Shown here: positions 20,448 to 29,227 of the stretch, one piece after another
Position numbering within the stretch: position 1 is the stretch's first letter
How the letters are laid out: each line of letters opens with the position of its first letter
Assembly (NCBI RefSeq): GCF_015667795.1
Contig: NZ_JADPEL010000005.1
Span: 62,001 to 126,000 of the forward strand
From: Clostridium sp. D53t1_180928_C8
GTDB taxonomy: Bacteria > Bacillota > Clostridia > Clostridiales > Clostridiaceae
Direction of reading: 5' to 3'
Length of the DNA stretch: 64,000 nucleotides
Program-made: the position numbers and the translations under genes
Notes under the pieces: model-generated
Database searches by the model: none
Told to the model about the DNA's origin: nothing
The model's input: only the letters and a program-made list of their open reading frames with translations

Positions 20448-22244
20448 TTAAATTTCTTTCTCTAACATATCTAATAATTCATTAAATCTATCAATAGTTG
20501 ATTCTAGAGGCTTAGGTGTAGTCATATCTACTCCTGCTTTCTTTAATATTTCTATTGGATAATCGCTTCCACCACTCTTTAAGAATCCAACATATTTTTC
20601 AACTGCATTCGGTTCATTATCTAGTATACTCTTTGCAAAAGCAGATGCTGCTGCATACCCTGTTGCATATTGATATACATAGAAGTCACTATAGAAATGT
20701 GGAATTCTTGACCATTCAACATCTATTTCAGAATCTACTACCATATCTGGTCCAAAATATTTAACATTTAACTCATGCCACTTTGCATTATAATCTTCTG
20801 CAGTTAAAGGAATACCATTTTCAAAACTTTCATGAGTATAAAGTTCAAACTCTGCAAACATTAACTGTCTAAATACAGTAGTTCTTATTTGCTCTAACTC
20901 TTGATTTATTAAATATAATTTTTTCTTTTTATCAGTTTCTTTATTTATTAAGTAATGAATTAATAAAGCTTCATTAGTAGTTGAAGCAACTTCTGCACAG
21001 AATAATGTATAACCTGCATAATAATAGCTTTGTTCTTTTCTTGAATAATAAGAATGAATTGAGTGACCCATTTCATGAACTAAAGTTGATACATCATTAA
21101 GTTCATAATTGTAATTTAATAAAACATAAGGTTTTGTATCATATCCACCCCATGAATATGCTCCACCACGTTTGCCTTTATTAATATATTTATCTATCCA
21201 TCCACCATTAATTCCCTCTTGGAATATATCTAAATACTCCTTTCCTAAAGGTTGTAATCCTTCAACTGCCATTTTAACTGCATCATCAAATTCTACTCTT
21301 TCTTTAGGAATTTCAATTACAGGAACATATAAATCATACATATGCATTTCATCAAGTCCTAATAATCTTTTCTTTAATGATACATATCTATGAAGTGATG
21401 AAAGATTGTCATCTATAGTTTTTATAGCGTTAGTATATACTTCTAAAGGAATATCATTTGGTTTTAATGAAGCTTCTAATGCACTATTATAATTTCTTAC
21501 TCTAGCACCAAAGTTAAATACCTTTATTGAGCTAGAAAGAGTTGTTGCTAATGTATTTTCAAAAGCTTTATATTCTTTAAATAATCCTTTAAATGCTTCT
21601 TTTCTAACTTCTCTATTCTTTGATTTAATAAATGAAGAATAATTTCCTTCTGTTAATTCAACTTCTTCACCATCTTCATCTTTTATATTACCAAACTTCA
21701 TATCTGCATTTGTCATAATATTATGTATAGATGAAGGTGCATCTAAACAATCTGAAGCTGCTGCAAGTAATTCCTCTTCTTTTTTATCTAATACATGAGG
21801 TTTTTCTTTTAAAACATTTTCTAATAAGAACTTATATGGTTCAAGACCTTTTAATTCTTCCATTTGTTTTTCTACTATTCCATCAGGAAGTGCTAAAATT
21901 TCTGGTACAACATATGCTGTGTAAGTAGCATATTCAGCCATATAAGCATCTATTTTATTCATCATTGCTTGATATTTTGTATTACTTGTATCTTCATCAC
22001 ATCTTAAATGCGCATAAACATAAATCTTTTCTGCTTTTCTTGATATTCTTTCATTTTCTTCGAAATATCTTATTAAAGTTTCTCCATCTCCAAGCTTACC
22101 TTCAAAGTCTTTAAGCTTTGGAGCTTCTTCTTGTAATTCCTTATATTCTTTTTCCCAAGCTTCATCACTAGAGTATACTTCATTAACACTCCACTTGTCT
22201 TGATTTTGTATTTCCTCTCTTTTCTTTAAAACCTTACTTTCCAT
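20448..22244 (-). CDS. pepF: Oligoendopeptidase F
   Basis: This 598-residue M3-family zinc metallopeptidase cleaves short peptides in the cytoplasm. The zinc motif HEMGH is at residues 390-394 in LVHEMGHSIHSYYS, and the third ligand region lies in AEVASTTNEALL. Length is normal for PepF. It is the first gene of a likely pepF-rhomboid-YjdF-like operon and follows the small acidic protein gene by 43 bases. The ribosome binding site is weak (AGGCTGAAG). Confidence 0.95.
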   Translation of the reverse strand: MESKVLKKREEIQNQDKWSVNEVYSSDEAWEKEYKELQEEAPKLKDFEGKLGDGETLIRYFEENERISRKAEKIYVYAHLRCDEDTSNTKYQAMMNKIDAYMAEYATYTAYVVPEILALPDGIVEKQMEELKGLEPYKFLLENVLKEKPHVLDKKEEELLAAASDCLDAPSSIHNIMTNADMKFGNIKDEDGEEVELTEGNYSSFIKSKNREVRKEAFKGLFKEYKAFENTLATTLSSSIKVFNFGARVRNYNSALEASLKPNDIPLEVYTNAIKTIDDNLSSLHRYVSLKKRLLGLDEMHMYDLYVPVIEIPKERVEFDDAVKMAVEGLQPLGKEYLDIFQEGINGGWIDKYINKGKRGGAYSWGGYDTKPYVLLNYNYELNDVSTLVHEMGHSIHSYYSRKEQSYYYAGYTLFCAEVASTTNEALLIHYLINKETDKKKKLYLINQELEQIRTTVFRQLMFAEFELYTHESFENGIPLTAEDYNAKWHELNVKYFGPDMVVDSEIDVEWSRIPHFYSDFYVYQYATGYAAASAFAKSILDNEPNAVEKYVGFLKSGGSDYPIEILKKAGVDMTTPKPLESTIDRFNELLDMLEKEI

Positions 22245-22287
22245 AGCTCAACTTCAGCCTATCTATATAGGCATCTCCTTTCTATTC

Positions 22288-22686
22288 TTATTTATAATCT
22301 TCTTCTTTTCCTTCAATATCATTAAAGGCTTTTTCCATAGCTTCTTCTATTAACTCTATAGCAAGAGATAATTTTTCTTCAATGTATTGATGATCATCTT
22401 TATAAGTACAATTAATTAAAAATGTTGGATTATATTCATCATCTACTTCTTCAATTTCAAATCCTTCATTTTCAAATAACTCTGCATTAAATACATCATA
22501 TATTGCAGAGTATTCCCATTCTTCAACGTCTTTATTTGTATCAAATTTTATATAAACATTATCACCTTTTACATAAAATCCTTTTATATGTTCTGCGCCC
22601 TCTGAAACCTTAAAGCTTCCAAGTTCCTTTGATACAAATCCTGTTTCATTGTCTCTTTCCATTAATATTAAGCTTGAATAATCCAT
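22288..22686 (-). CDS. Conserved clostridial acidic protein (possibly DUF6762)
   Basis: A 132-residue, strongly acidic, soluble protein without signal peptide or membrane segments. It begins MDYSSLILMERDNETGF and has a central DTNKDVEEWEYSAIYDVFN segment; from memory this resembles a small family found in clostridia (DUF6762), but the match should be treated as tentative. AAGGAGAATATT precedes the ATG. It may be cotranscribed with pepF. Function unknown. Confidence 0.75.
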   Translation of the reverse strand: MDYSSLILMERDNETGFVSKELGSFKVSEGAEHIKGFYVKGDNVYIKFDTNKDVEEWEYSAIYDVFNAELFENEGFEIEEVDDEYNPTFLINCTYKDDHQYIEEKLSLAIELIEEAMEKAFNDIEGKEEDYK

Positions 22687-22969
22687 AATAATATTCTCCT
22701 TTTCTTCTTATCCGTATTTTTTATTCATAAGTTTATGAATTTAATCATTAAACATAATTATAAAAATCTATTATTTTGCTAAAAATGTTTATTTAAAGTT
22801 TGTAAAAATATTAATCCTAATCTAAAGGATGTTTTATATTAATTATATTGTTAGTATTACAAATATACAATATTTTCTTTACTTATTTACATAATATGGT
22901 AATATATAATTATAAGCGAGATTCTAAATATTGATTTAGCTAAAGTAATTTCTTTGTGGAGGTTAACAT

Positions 22970-23416
22970 ATGAACACTGTCCATGCAGTAAAAAAACAAA
23001 ATTTAATTAAAATGAAACATAAAAAAAAGAAGATACAAAGAAATAGAAAAATTATCGCAATAGCTATTTTATTATTAACATTATTTATTATAGGAACCTC
23101 CATAAAAAATATGTATGTATATTTTAGATGTTCAAATTTTATTTATTCCGTTGATTATTATTTTACTCACTGGGATGATAAAAATTTAAGATTAATAAAC
23201 GTTGAATCTATATCTGTTCTATCTAAGATTGATAATAGTATAGAAGTTGAAGCCTATGGATTTGGATATCAGAAGCCTTATAAAAAAACCTATTTAATAG
23301 GCACCTTTACTGAAGATGATAAAGGTAGATGGCGTATGGAATCAGTTAAAATTAAGGATTCTGATACATCTGAAAAGGATGTTGAGGATGATGTTAAAAC
23401 TTTAAATAATAATTAA
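22970..23416 (+). CDS. Small membrane-anchored protein of unknown function
   Basis: 148 residues: a very basic N-terminus with a run of Lys/Arg, one hydrophobic helix at about 28-47, then an outside-facing domain of about 100 residues with an acidic C-terminal tail (SEKDVEDDVKTL). The topology suggests a single-pass protein with its C-terminus outside. GGAGGTTAACAT precedes the ATG. A perfect terminator follows, so it is a single-gene unit. I do not recognise the family; a sequence such as YFTHWDDKNLRLINVESISVLS is not one I can assign, and no function is claimed. Confidence 0.75.
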   Translation: MNTVHAVKKQNLIKMKHKKKKIQRNRKIIAIAILLLTLFIIGTSIKNMYVYFRCSNFIYSVDYYFTHWDDKNLRLINVESISVLSKIDNSIEVEAYGFGYQKPYKKTYLIGTFTEDDKGRWRMESVKIKDSDTSEKDVEDDVKTLNNN

Positions 23417-23452
23417 AAACAAGCTAAATTGATAAGCAATTTAGCTTGTTTT
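23416..23452. terminator. Bidirectional terminator
   Basis: A perfect 16-base stem, AAAACAAGCTAAATTG with its complement, around a five-base loop. It serves the plus-strand small membrane protein and the converging minus-strand acidic protein. Confidence 0.95.
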
Positions 23453-23454
23453 TC

Positions 23455-23724
23455 TTATGACATTAATAAATTATCAAAATGTCTGCTTATATTCCAAGTA
23501 TGATAATTATTCCCTTCCATTGAGTGATTCTCTATAAACTCATCTAAGTCTACTTCAACTTCATTGAAATCATCTAACTCAAGATTTACCATATCATCTC
23601 TAGTAAATTCAATATTTGTAATTTCACCAGTTGGAACACTTTCACTTCCATAATAAAAAGTTACACCTAATTCTATTAATGTATCATAATACTCAATTAA
23701 CTTTTCAATTTTATCTTTAGTCAT
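23455..23724 (-). CDS. Small acidic protein of unknown function
   Basis: 89 residues, soluble and acidic, with a pattern of alternating hydrophobic and acidic residues (NLELDDFNEVEVDLDEF). It has its own AAGGAG site and begins nine bases after the stop of the histidine kinase, so it is the last gene of the two-component operon. A bidirectional terminator follows. I do not recognise it. Its position suggests a link to the signalling system, but that is only inference. Confidence 0.65.
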   Translation of the reverse strand: MTKDKIEKLIEYYDTLIELGVTFYYGSESVPTGEITNIEFTRDDMVNLELDDFNEVEVDLDEFIENHSMEGNNYHTWNISRHFDNLLMS

Positions 23725-23733
23725 ATTTTCTCC

Positions 23734-24459
23734 TTATATTACTCCTTTTAAGAATATTATACTAAAAATAGTTCCCTTTCCAAGTTCACTCTCTACAGTT
23801 ATACTCCCACCATTAGCTTCTATAATTTTTTTGCTAAGTGATAAGCCTATTCCTATACTCTTTGGATTTATAGAGTTTTTACCCTTATAAAATCTTTTAA
23901 ATATATTTTTAAGTTCTGATTTTTCAATCCCTCTCCCATTATCACTTATAGTAATAGTAAGAGAAAGTGGAGTCTCGTATAGATTTATTTTTATTTCTCC
24001 ATTATTTTTAGTATGCTCAATAGCATTTTTTACTATATTACTTATACTTTCTGCAATCCATTTTTTATCATGATTATAATACCCTTCATTATTAAGCTCT
24101 AATTTTATACTTTGATTTTTTTCATTTGCAATTAATTTTAATGGAGCTATAGCATATTTTATAGTTTCACTAAGTGGTATTAGCTCTTTATTGTAACTTA
24201 TAGCATTACTTTCTATTCTTGCATATTTAAGTAGTGTTGTAATAAGCCAATCCATTCTATCCAACTGTTCTGATGTTAATTCTATAAACTTACTTTTTAC
24301 TTCATTATCCATATATTCATGATTTTTTAATATATCATTATAAGATATTAACGCTGAAAGTGGGGTTTTTAATTGATGTGATATATCATTAATTATATCT
24401 TTTAAATGTACTTTTTCATCTTGAAGATCCTTTAATGCATTTTCAAGTCTTTCTCCCAT
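23734..24459 (-). CDS. Sensor histidine kinase, C-terminal catalytic half (separated by a frameshift)
   Basis: 241 residues holding the complete transmitter: H-box DISHQLKTPLSAL with phosphorylatable H28, N-box KNAIEHTKNNG, G1 DNGRGI and G2 GIGLSLSK. It lacks membrane segments, which are encoded by the preceding reading frame 24432-24980 in another frame. The two overlap by 28 bases, and the residues before the shift (FYNKL) run naturally into MGERLENALKDL after it, as in intact kinases. No ribosome binding site precedes this ATG. A one-base deletion in a single gene is the simplest reading; real split translation is possible but less likely. Confidence 0.8.
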   Translation of the reverse strand: MGERLENALKDLQDEKVHLKDIINDISHQLKTPLSALISYNDILKNHEYMDNEVKSKFIELTSEQLDRMDWLITTLLKYARIESNAISYNKELIPLSETIKYAIAPLKLIANEKNQSIKLELNNEGYYNHDKKWIAESISNIVKNAIEHTKNNGEIKINLYETPLSLTITISDNGRGIEKSELKNIFKRFYKGKNSINPKSIGIGLSLSKKIIEANGGSITVESELGKGTIFSIIFLKGVI

Positions 24460-24980
24460 ATAAGTAATTTATTATAAAACACATAAAAGTCACCTTCCTC
24501 AAACTTAAGCTCTTTAGAATTAAACTTTCCTTCTACCATTTCATCAGCTCTTTTACCTAATTTTTTTATATTATTAAATATTGGTGAAATAATCTTTAAA
24601 ATAAATGCCATAACTACAACAAAAAATAATATCCATAATAATATTATTATCACCTTAAATTTCTTATAGCTTTCACTAAGAATTGGATTTTTTATATTAC
24701 TTAAGTTTTCGTTATAATAATATTTGTCTAAAATATTACTTCCTGCTTCATAATAGTCTTCTATATTTCCTTTAGTTATAATAGGTACTATCTCTTCTTC
24801 TAACTCTGGATTATTTTCTACAATTGCTCCAACTAAAGCTATATTTTGATTAATATATTTTAAGTTTATGTTATTAAACCAATTATTAGTTATTAAAATA
24901 ACTCCCAATAAAAACACTAAGAAAGTTATAAAGCTAGTTATTATAATAAGCTTTACTTCCTTATTCTTTAATAACCTCAT
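24432..24980 (-). CDS. Sensor histidine kinase, N-terminal sensor half (frameshifted)
   Basis: 182 residues: membrane helix at about 10-31, an external region of some 80 residues, a second helix at about 108-129, and the start of a HAMP-like linker (IKKLGKRADEMVEGKF). After FYNKL the frame runs into about ten unrelated residues and stops. The catalytic part continues in the frame one base back. The gene starts two bases after the response-regulator stop. The large external loop differs from BceS-type kinases, which almost lack one. As it stands the protein would be a membrane sensor without kinase activity. Confidence 0.8.
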   Translation of the reverse strand: MRLLKNKEVKLIIITSFITFLVFLLGVILITNNWFNNINLKYINQNIALVGAIVENNPELEEEIVPIITKGNIEDYYEAGSNILDKYYYNENLSNIKNPILSESYKKFKVIIILLWILFFVVVMAFILKIISPIFNNIKKLGKRADEMVEGKFNSKELKFEEGDFYVFYNKLLIWEKDLKMH

Positions 24981-24982
24981 TT

Positions 24983-25687
24983 TTATGCCTCCCTAACTTC
25001 TTTTGCCCATCTATACCCTATTCCCCTTACTGTTTCTATATATGCAGGAGTTTTTATATCATCTTCAACTTTTTCTCTTAATCTTTTTATATAAACAGTT
25101 AATGAATTTCCATCAACAAAATTTCCATCAGTATCCCATAATCTTTCTAATAATAAATTTCTTTCTAATACATTTCCATTATTCTTAATTAAAAGTAATA
25201 ATAGCTTGTATTCAATAGTAGTAAGCTCTATTACTTTGTCCTTCTTATATACTTTATATTTTAATAATTCAACAGTAATATCTCCGCTTATTATTTTATT
25301 TTTATTTTCTTCTTTTTTAGGTGCTACACCTTTTCTTCTTAAAACTGCATTAATTCTAGATACTAATTCTTTAACTCTTATAGGCTTAGTTATATAGTCA
25401 TCTCCCCCCATATCTAATCCCATAACTACATTCCCCTCTTCATCACAAGCAGTCATAAAAATTATAGGAATTTCACTACTCTCTCTTATGGTTTTACAAA
25501 ATTCATATCCAGTTCCATCTGGTAACATAACATCTAATAATATTATATTAAACTCATTATTTTTATATTGTGCTCTTGCCTCACTTAAATTTTTAGCATG
25601 AATTACATCAAACCCTTCTTGCTTTAATGTATATTCCATTCCTAATGCTAGTGGTAAATCATCCTCTACAAATAATATTTTTATCAT
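24983..25687 (-). CDS. OmpR-family response regulator
   Basis: 234 residues: receiver domain with phospho-acceptor D52 (LLDVMLPDGTGYEF), acidic pair E8/D9-D10 and a conserved lysine in DYITKPI, then a winged-helix DNA-binding domain (LTVYIKRLREK, YIETVRGIGYRW). It belongs with the split kinase directly downstream. An ABC exporter operon lies just upstream on the same strand and is a likely regulatory target, as in many clostridial antibiotic-response modules (inference). GGGGAAATAG precedes the ATG. Confidence 0.95.
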   Translation of the reverse strand: MIKILFVEDDLPLALGMEYTLKQEGFDVIHAKNLSEARAQYKNNEFNIILLDVMLPDGTGYEFCKTIRESSEIPIIFMTACDEEGNVVMGLDMGGDDYITKPIRVKELVSRINAVLRRKGVAPKKEENKNKIISGDITVELLKYKVYKKDKVIELTTIEYKLLLLLIKNNGNVLERNLLLERLWDTDGNFVDGNSLTVYIKRLREKVEDDIKTPAYIETVRGIGYRWAKEVREA

Positions 25688-25713
25688 ATTTACTATTTCC
25701 CCTTTATTCTAAA

Positions 25714-25742
25714 ATAGGAGCAGAAAGTTATTCTGCTCCTAT
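25714..25742 (-). terminator. Hairpin between ABC exporter and response regulator
   Basis: A perfect 12-base stem, ATAGGAGCAGAA/TTCTGCTCCTAT, around AGTTA, followed on the minus strand by only TTTT. It lies after the permease gene but only 26 bases before the response-regulator ATG, so it may terminate the exporter mRNA, or act as an attenuator if the regulator's promoter lies upstream of it. Confidence 0.75.
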
Positions 25743-25797
25743 CTTTCTATACTCAATTGAATAATTTACTAATCTTTCCTAATTAATCAATATATAT

Positions 25798-25826
25798 ATT
25801 ATAACCTATTAATTTCACTTTATAAA
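25798..25826 (-). promoter_or_regulatory. Possible promoter for the response regulator operon
   Basis: TTTATA (25821-25826), 17 bases, TATAAT (25798-25803) on the minus strand, just past the permease stop. The -10 is perfect and the -35 matches at four of six. Transcripts from here would include the 25714-25742 hairpin in their leader. Confidence 0.4.
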
Positions 25827-25833
25827 TAAGTTA

Positions 25834-28356
25834 CTACTCAACATTTCTTATAGTTTCAACTAAACTCATATTTTTAAGTTTATTTAATGGTATTAATGAT
25901 GCTATAAGAACAACTAATAAATTAATAACAAATCCAATAACAAATGGCTGCCAATAAATTTTATTTGACATTGTAAACCCATAAGATACCATTTTAACAA
26001 CTAATAAAACTAATGGAATTGAAAGAACTCCTGCTAATATGGATGAAAATACACCATGTAATATTCCCTCAAGTAAAACCATCTTAGTAAGCTGGCTTTC
26101 ACACATTCCAATTGTCCCTAGAGTTCCAAACTCTTTCTTTTTAAGAAGTATATTAAGAGAAATAGTATTTATGACATTAACTACTCCAATTAAAGTTACC
26201 ATTACTATGAAACCATAAATAAATACATTTATTACGTTCCACATTTCTTCTTCCCTTTGATTATCTTTGTTCGTATCATTAAATGTAATTTCATTATTTT
26301 CTGCAATACTTTTAATACTTTCTGATGTTTTCTCAACAGACTTTTCATCACTTATATCGTTATATCTAAACCCAATAGTAGAATTATAATCATTTTCATC
26401 ATAAAATTTATTAAAGCTATTTAAATTCATTATTATTTTAAATATACCACTAAAATCATAATCAAATTTACTCTTATTTATTATCTTTTTAACTTTAAAC
26501 TCTATAAAATCATTACTTATCTTATCTTTTTCTAATCTTTCATTTAAATCATCTAAGTTTTCTGTAGAATATCCTTCAATAGAAGTCTTTGCAACTTTAA
26601 TAGTATCGCCCTCTTTTAAGTTAGTAAAATCAACATTTTCCAACTTACCCTCTTCATTATAATTTGCAAAACTATTAACTAGAACTATTTCATTATCATT
26701 TAACTTTTCATCAAGTCCTAATTCATTTAATGCTTCATCACTATAACCTTCAATTTCTGTATTTTCTATTAAATTATTCCCTAAATCATTTTTTCTATAT
26801 TTCTTATACTTATCAGTTAATACATCTCTATCTACATATAAATACGGTATATACTTATTAGAAATTCTATATACATCATCAACACCATCTACTGATTTAA
26901 CTTCATTTTCAATCTTATTAACATTCTTATAAGCATATAGCTTTCCATGTGCTAAGCTATTCTTCATTAAATAATCTAACTCATCCATTCTTTTCATATT
27001 TAATGTAGTAAATGTAATAAACATAATAAGTGAAATACTTAATGAAAGTATTGTTACTGTAAATCTCTTAGAATTTTTCCTTATATTTTTATAAGCTATC
27101 CATCCTTCTATTCCAAATATTTTTCTTATAATATTTCCTTTATAATACTTATTTTTTTCTTCTCTATTGTTTCCCTTAATAACACTTATAGGTGAAACTT
27201 TTCCTGCTTTCCTTGCTGGCCCAAAAGTTGCTAAAAATATCGTTAATACTCCTAATATTATTGTAAATAATATTATACTTGGATAAAATTTAACAACTAA
27301 TTGTCCTCCTCCAAACATATTTGATATTTTACTATCTAATATCTTAACAGTTATCCAAACACCCCAAAATCCAAATATAGTACCAAATGGTATTGAAGTT
27401 AAACACATTAATAAGCCTTCTCTTATAACAATATTACTTACTTGCCTTGGAGTTGCCCCTATACTTCTAAGTATTCCAAACTGTGTCATTCTTTCAGTTA
27501 CTGATATGTTTATAGCATTATAAATTAAAAATATAGTAGCTAATACAATTATAGCTAATACAAAAATCACCATACCTTTAATTGCTGTATTTATACCAAC
27601 ATAAGTACTTTCTCCTTTTAAAGCTAATAAATCATTATTTATAGGAATATAGTTTAATTCTCTATCTAATTTTAAGTTATCAAATTTTTCATTAACTAAA
27701 TTTGTTTTATTTTTATTACTAACTACTGTAAAAAATACATTATACTCCTTATTATCTTCAAGATTATCTAAAAGTGTTTCTCCAGAAAATACTGAATTAC
27801 CAGTTTCATATTGCTCTTTAATAAAGCCTACAACTTTATATTCCTTATAATTATCAGTTAATACTTCATTTGCATCTTTATCATATTGAACTTCTCTTAA
27901 TCTTACAGTATCACCTATACTAATTCCTAAACCTTCTTTTGCATTACTATTTAAAATAAGCTCTTTACTACTCTTAGGATACTCTCCTTCTGTTAATTTT
28001 GTTGTAGTTATATCATTTGAATAAGTTGTATCTTGCTCTGTTATATAAATACTATTTTCGCCTTTTCCTTCTAATGTTAACTTTCCTAAAACTACATTAG
28101 CAACTGTACCTACCTTTTCTAGATCAACATCATTTCTTAGTATATTTACTACCTCTGCATTGACACTTGAAAATCCAAATTCATAATCCCCATTATTATC
28201 TATAGCTCTATCATACATGTAATCATTAAAACTTAATCCTAGAAATCCAACTCCACTAATAAGTGATAATGAAAGAATTATACCTACAATAGTAAATAAT
28301 GTTCTTTTCTTGTTTTTCTTTAAATATTTTAAAGTAATATCACTATAGCTTCTCAT
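25834..28356 (-). CDS. ABC transporter permease, FtsX/MacB type
   Basis: 840 residues with two copies of the FtsX core. Each half has one membrane helix (about 17-37 and 430-450), a large external domain of 200-250 residues, then three helices (about 257-390 and 710-830). The repeated signature ERMTQFGILRSIGATPRQV and KKEFGTLGTIGMCESQL occurs at the start of each FtsX block. Such proteins couple ATP hydrolysis to mechanical work on, or export of, lipoproteins, peptides or antibiotics. The start overlaps the ATPase stop as TAATG, so the two are translationally coupled. The adjacent two-component system may regulate it. Confidence 0.93.
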   Translation of the reverse strand: MRSYSDITLKYLKKNKKRTLFTIVGIILSLSLISGVGFLGLSFNDYMYDRAIDNNGDYEFGFSSVNAEVVNILRNDVDLEKVGTVANVVLGKLTLEGKGENSIYITEQDTTYSNDITTTKLTEGEYPKSSKELILNSNAKEGLGISIGDTVRLREVQYDKDANEVLTDNYKEYKVVGFIKEQYETGNSVFSGETLLDNLEDNKEYNVFFTVVSNKNKTNLVNEKFDNLKLDRELNYIPINNDLLALKGESTYVGINTAIKGMVIFVLAIIVLATIFLIYNAINISVTERMTQFGILRSIGATPRQVSNIVIREGLLMCLTSIPFGTIFGFWGVWITVKILDSKISNMFGGGQLVVKFYPSIILFTIILGVLTIFLATFGPARKAGKVSPISVIKGNNREEKNKYYKGNIIRKIFGIEGWIAYKNIRKNSKRFTVTILSLSISLIMFITFTTLNMKRMDELDYLMKNSLAHGKLYAYKNVNKIENEVKSVDGVDDVYRISNKYIPYLYVDRDVLTDKYKKYRKNDLGNNLIENTEIEGYSDEALNELGLDEKLNDNEIVLVNSFANYNEEGKLENVDFTNLKEGDTIKVAKTSIEGYSTENLDDLNERLEKDKISNDFIEFKVKKIINKSKFDYDFSGIFKIIMNLNSFNKFYDENDYNSTIGFRYNDISDEKSVEKTSESIKSIAENNEITFNDTNKDNQREEEMWNVINVFIYGFIVMVTLIGVVNVINTISLNILLKKKEFGTLGTIGMCESQLTKMVLLEGILHGVFSSILAGVLSIPLVLLVVKMVSYGFTMSNKIYWQPFVIGFVINLLVVLIASLIPLNKLKNMSLVETIRNVE

Positions 28357-29036
28357 TATTTAATCACCTCATCAGTAGTGATTTTACCATCTTCAATAGT
28401 AACAACCCTATCAGCTGATTTTGCAATATTAATATCATGTGTAATTAAAATTAATGTTTGATTATATTTTTTAGCACAATATTTTAATAACTCTAATACT
28501 TCCTTTGAATTTTTAGAATCAAGATTACCTGTTGGCTCATCTGCTAATATAATAGAAGGCTTATTAGCTAATGCTCTTCCTATTGAAACTCTTTGTTGTT
28601 GTCCCCCTGATAATTCCGATGGATGATGATTTCTTCTTTCTTCTAAGCCTAATAACTTTAAAAGCTCATTCATATATTTTTTATCTATTTTATTTCCATC
28701 AAGTAATACTGGCATTTCAATATTTTCTTCTGCTGTTAATACTGGTATTAAATTAAAGAATTGAAATACAAATCCTAACTTTCTTCTTCTTAAAATAGAT
28801 AATTCCTTTTCTTTTAATTTATAAATACTTTCACCTTTTATAATTACTTCTCCTGAGCTAGGTTTATCTACCCCACCTAATAAATGTAATAATGTACTTT
28901 TACCAGAACCCGATGGTCCAACTATTGCTACAAATTCACCTTGCTCAATATTTAAATTTATATTCTTTAAGGCTTCTACCTTTGTTTCTCCATTACCATA
29001 TACTTTACATAAATTCTTAACTTCTATAAGTGCCAT
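28356..29036 (-). CDS. ABC transporter ATP-binding protein, MacB/LolD type
   Basis: 226 residues from the preferred start, where GGAGG lies nine bases upstream. Walker A GPSGSGKS is at residues 40-47, the Q-loop in FVFQFFNLIP, the signature LSGGQQQRVSIGRAL and Walker B IILADEPTGNLDS are all intact, and the H-loop histidine is in LITHD. The LADEPTGNLDS form is typical of the MacB/LolD/BceA class. It powers the FtsX-type permease encoded directly downstream. Confidence 0.96.
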   Translation of the reverse strand: MALIEVKNLCKVYGNGETKVEALKNINLNIEQGEFVAIVGPSGSGKSTLLHLLGGVDKPSSGEVIIKGESIYKLKEKELSILRRRKLGFVFQFFNLIPVLTAEENIEMPVLLDGNKIDKKYMNELLKLLGLEERRNHHPSELSGGQQQRVSIGRALANKPSIILADEPTGNLDSKNSKEVLELLKYCAKKYNQTLILITHDINIAKSADRVVTIEDGKITTDEVIK

Positions 29037-29142
29037 ATTACTCGTCCTCCACTTCATTTTCTATTATAACCATAGTATAAAATTCGAATATTACATTAAT
29101 ATAAATTAAATTATTACAATTTATTAATATTAAACATAATAA

Positions 29143-29175
29143 AAGTGAAGTAGATTTTCTTCTTCCACTTCACTT
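29143..29175 (-). terminator. Terminator of asnB
   Basis: AAGTGAAGT pairs with ACTTCACTT; T-rich sequence follows on the minus strand. The same stem sequence is used by the terminator at 31278-31313. Confidence 0.75.
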
Positions 29176-29227
29176 AATTCATATTAATATATTAAAATTT
29201 TTAATTTTAACTAATATCCAATATTAT

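Noticed and set aside
24432-24459. Programmed -1 ribosomal frameshift in the histidine kinase
   Set aside because: No X-XXY-YYZ slippery sequence or downstream stem was seen in the overlap; a simple one-base deletion or sequencing error is more likely.
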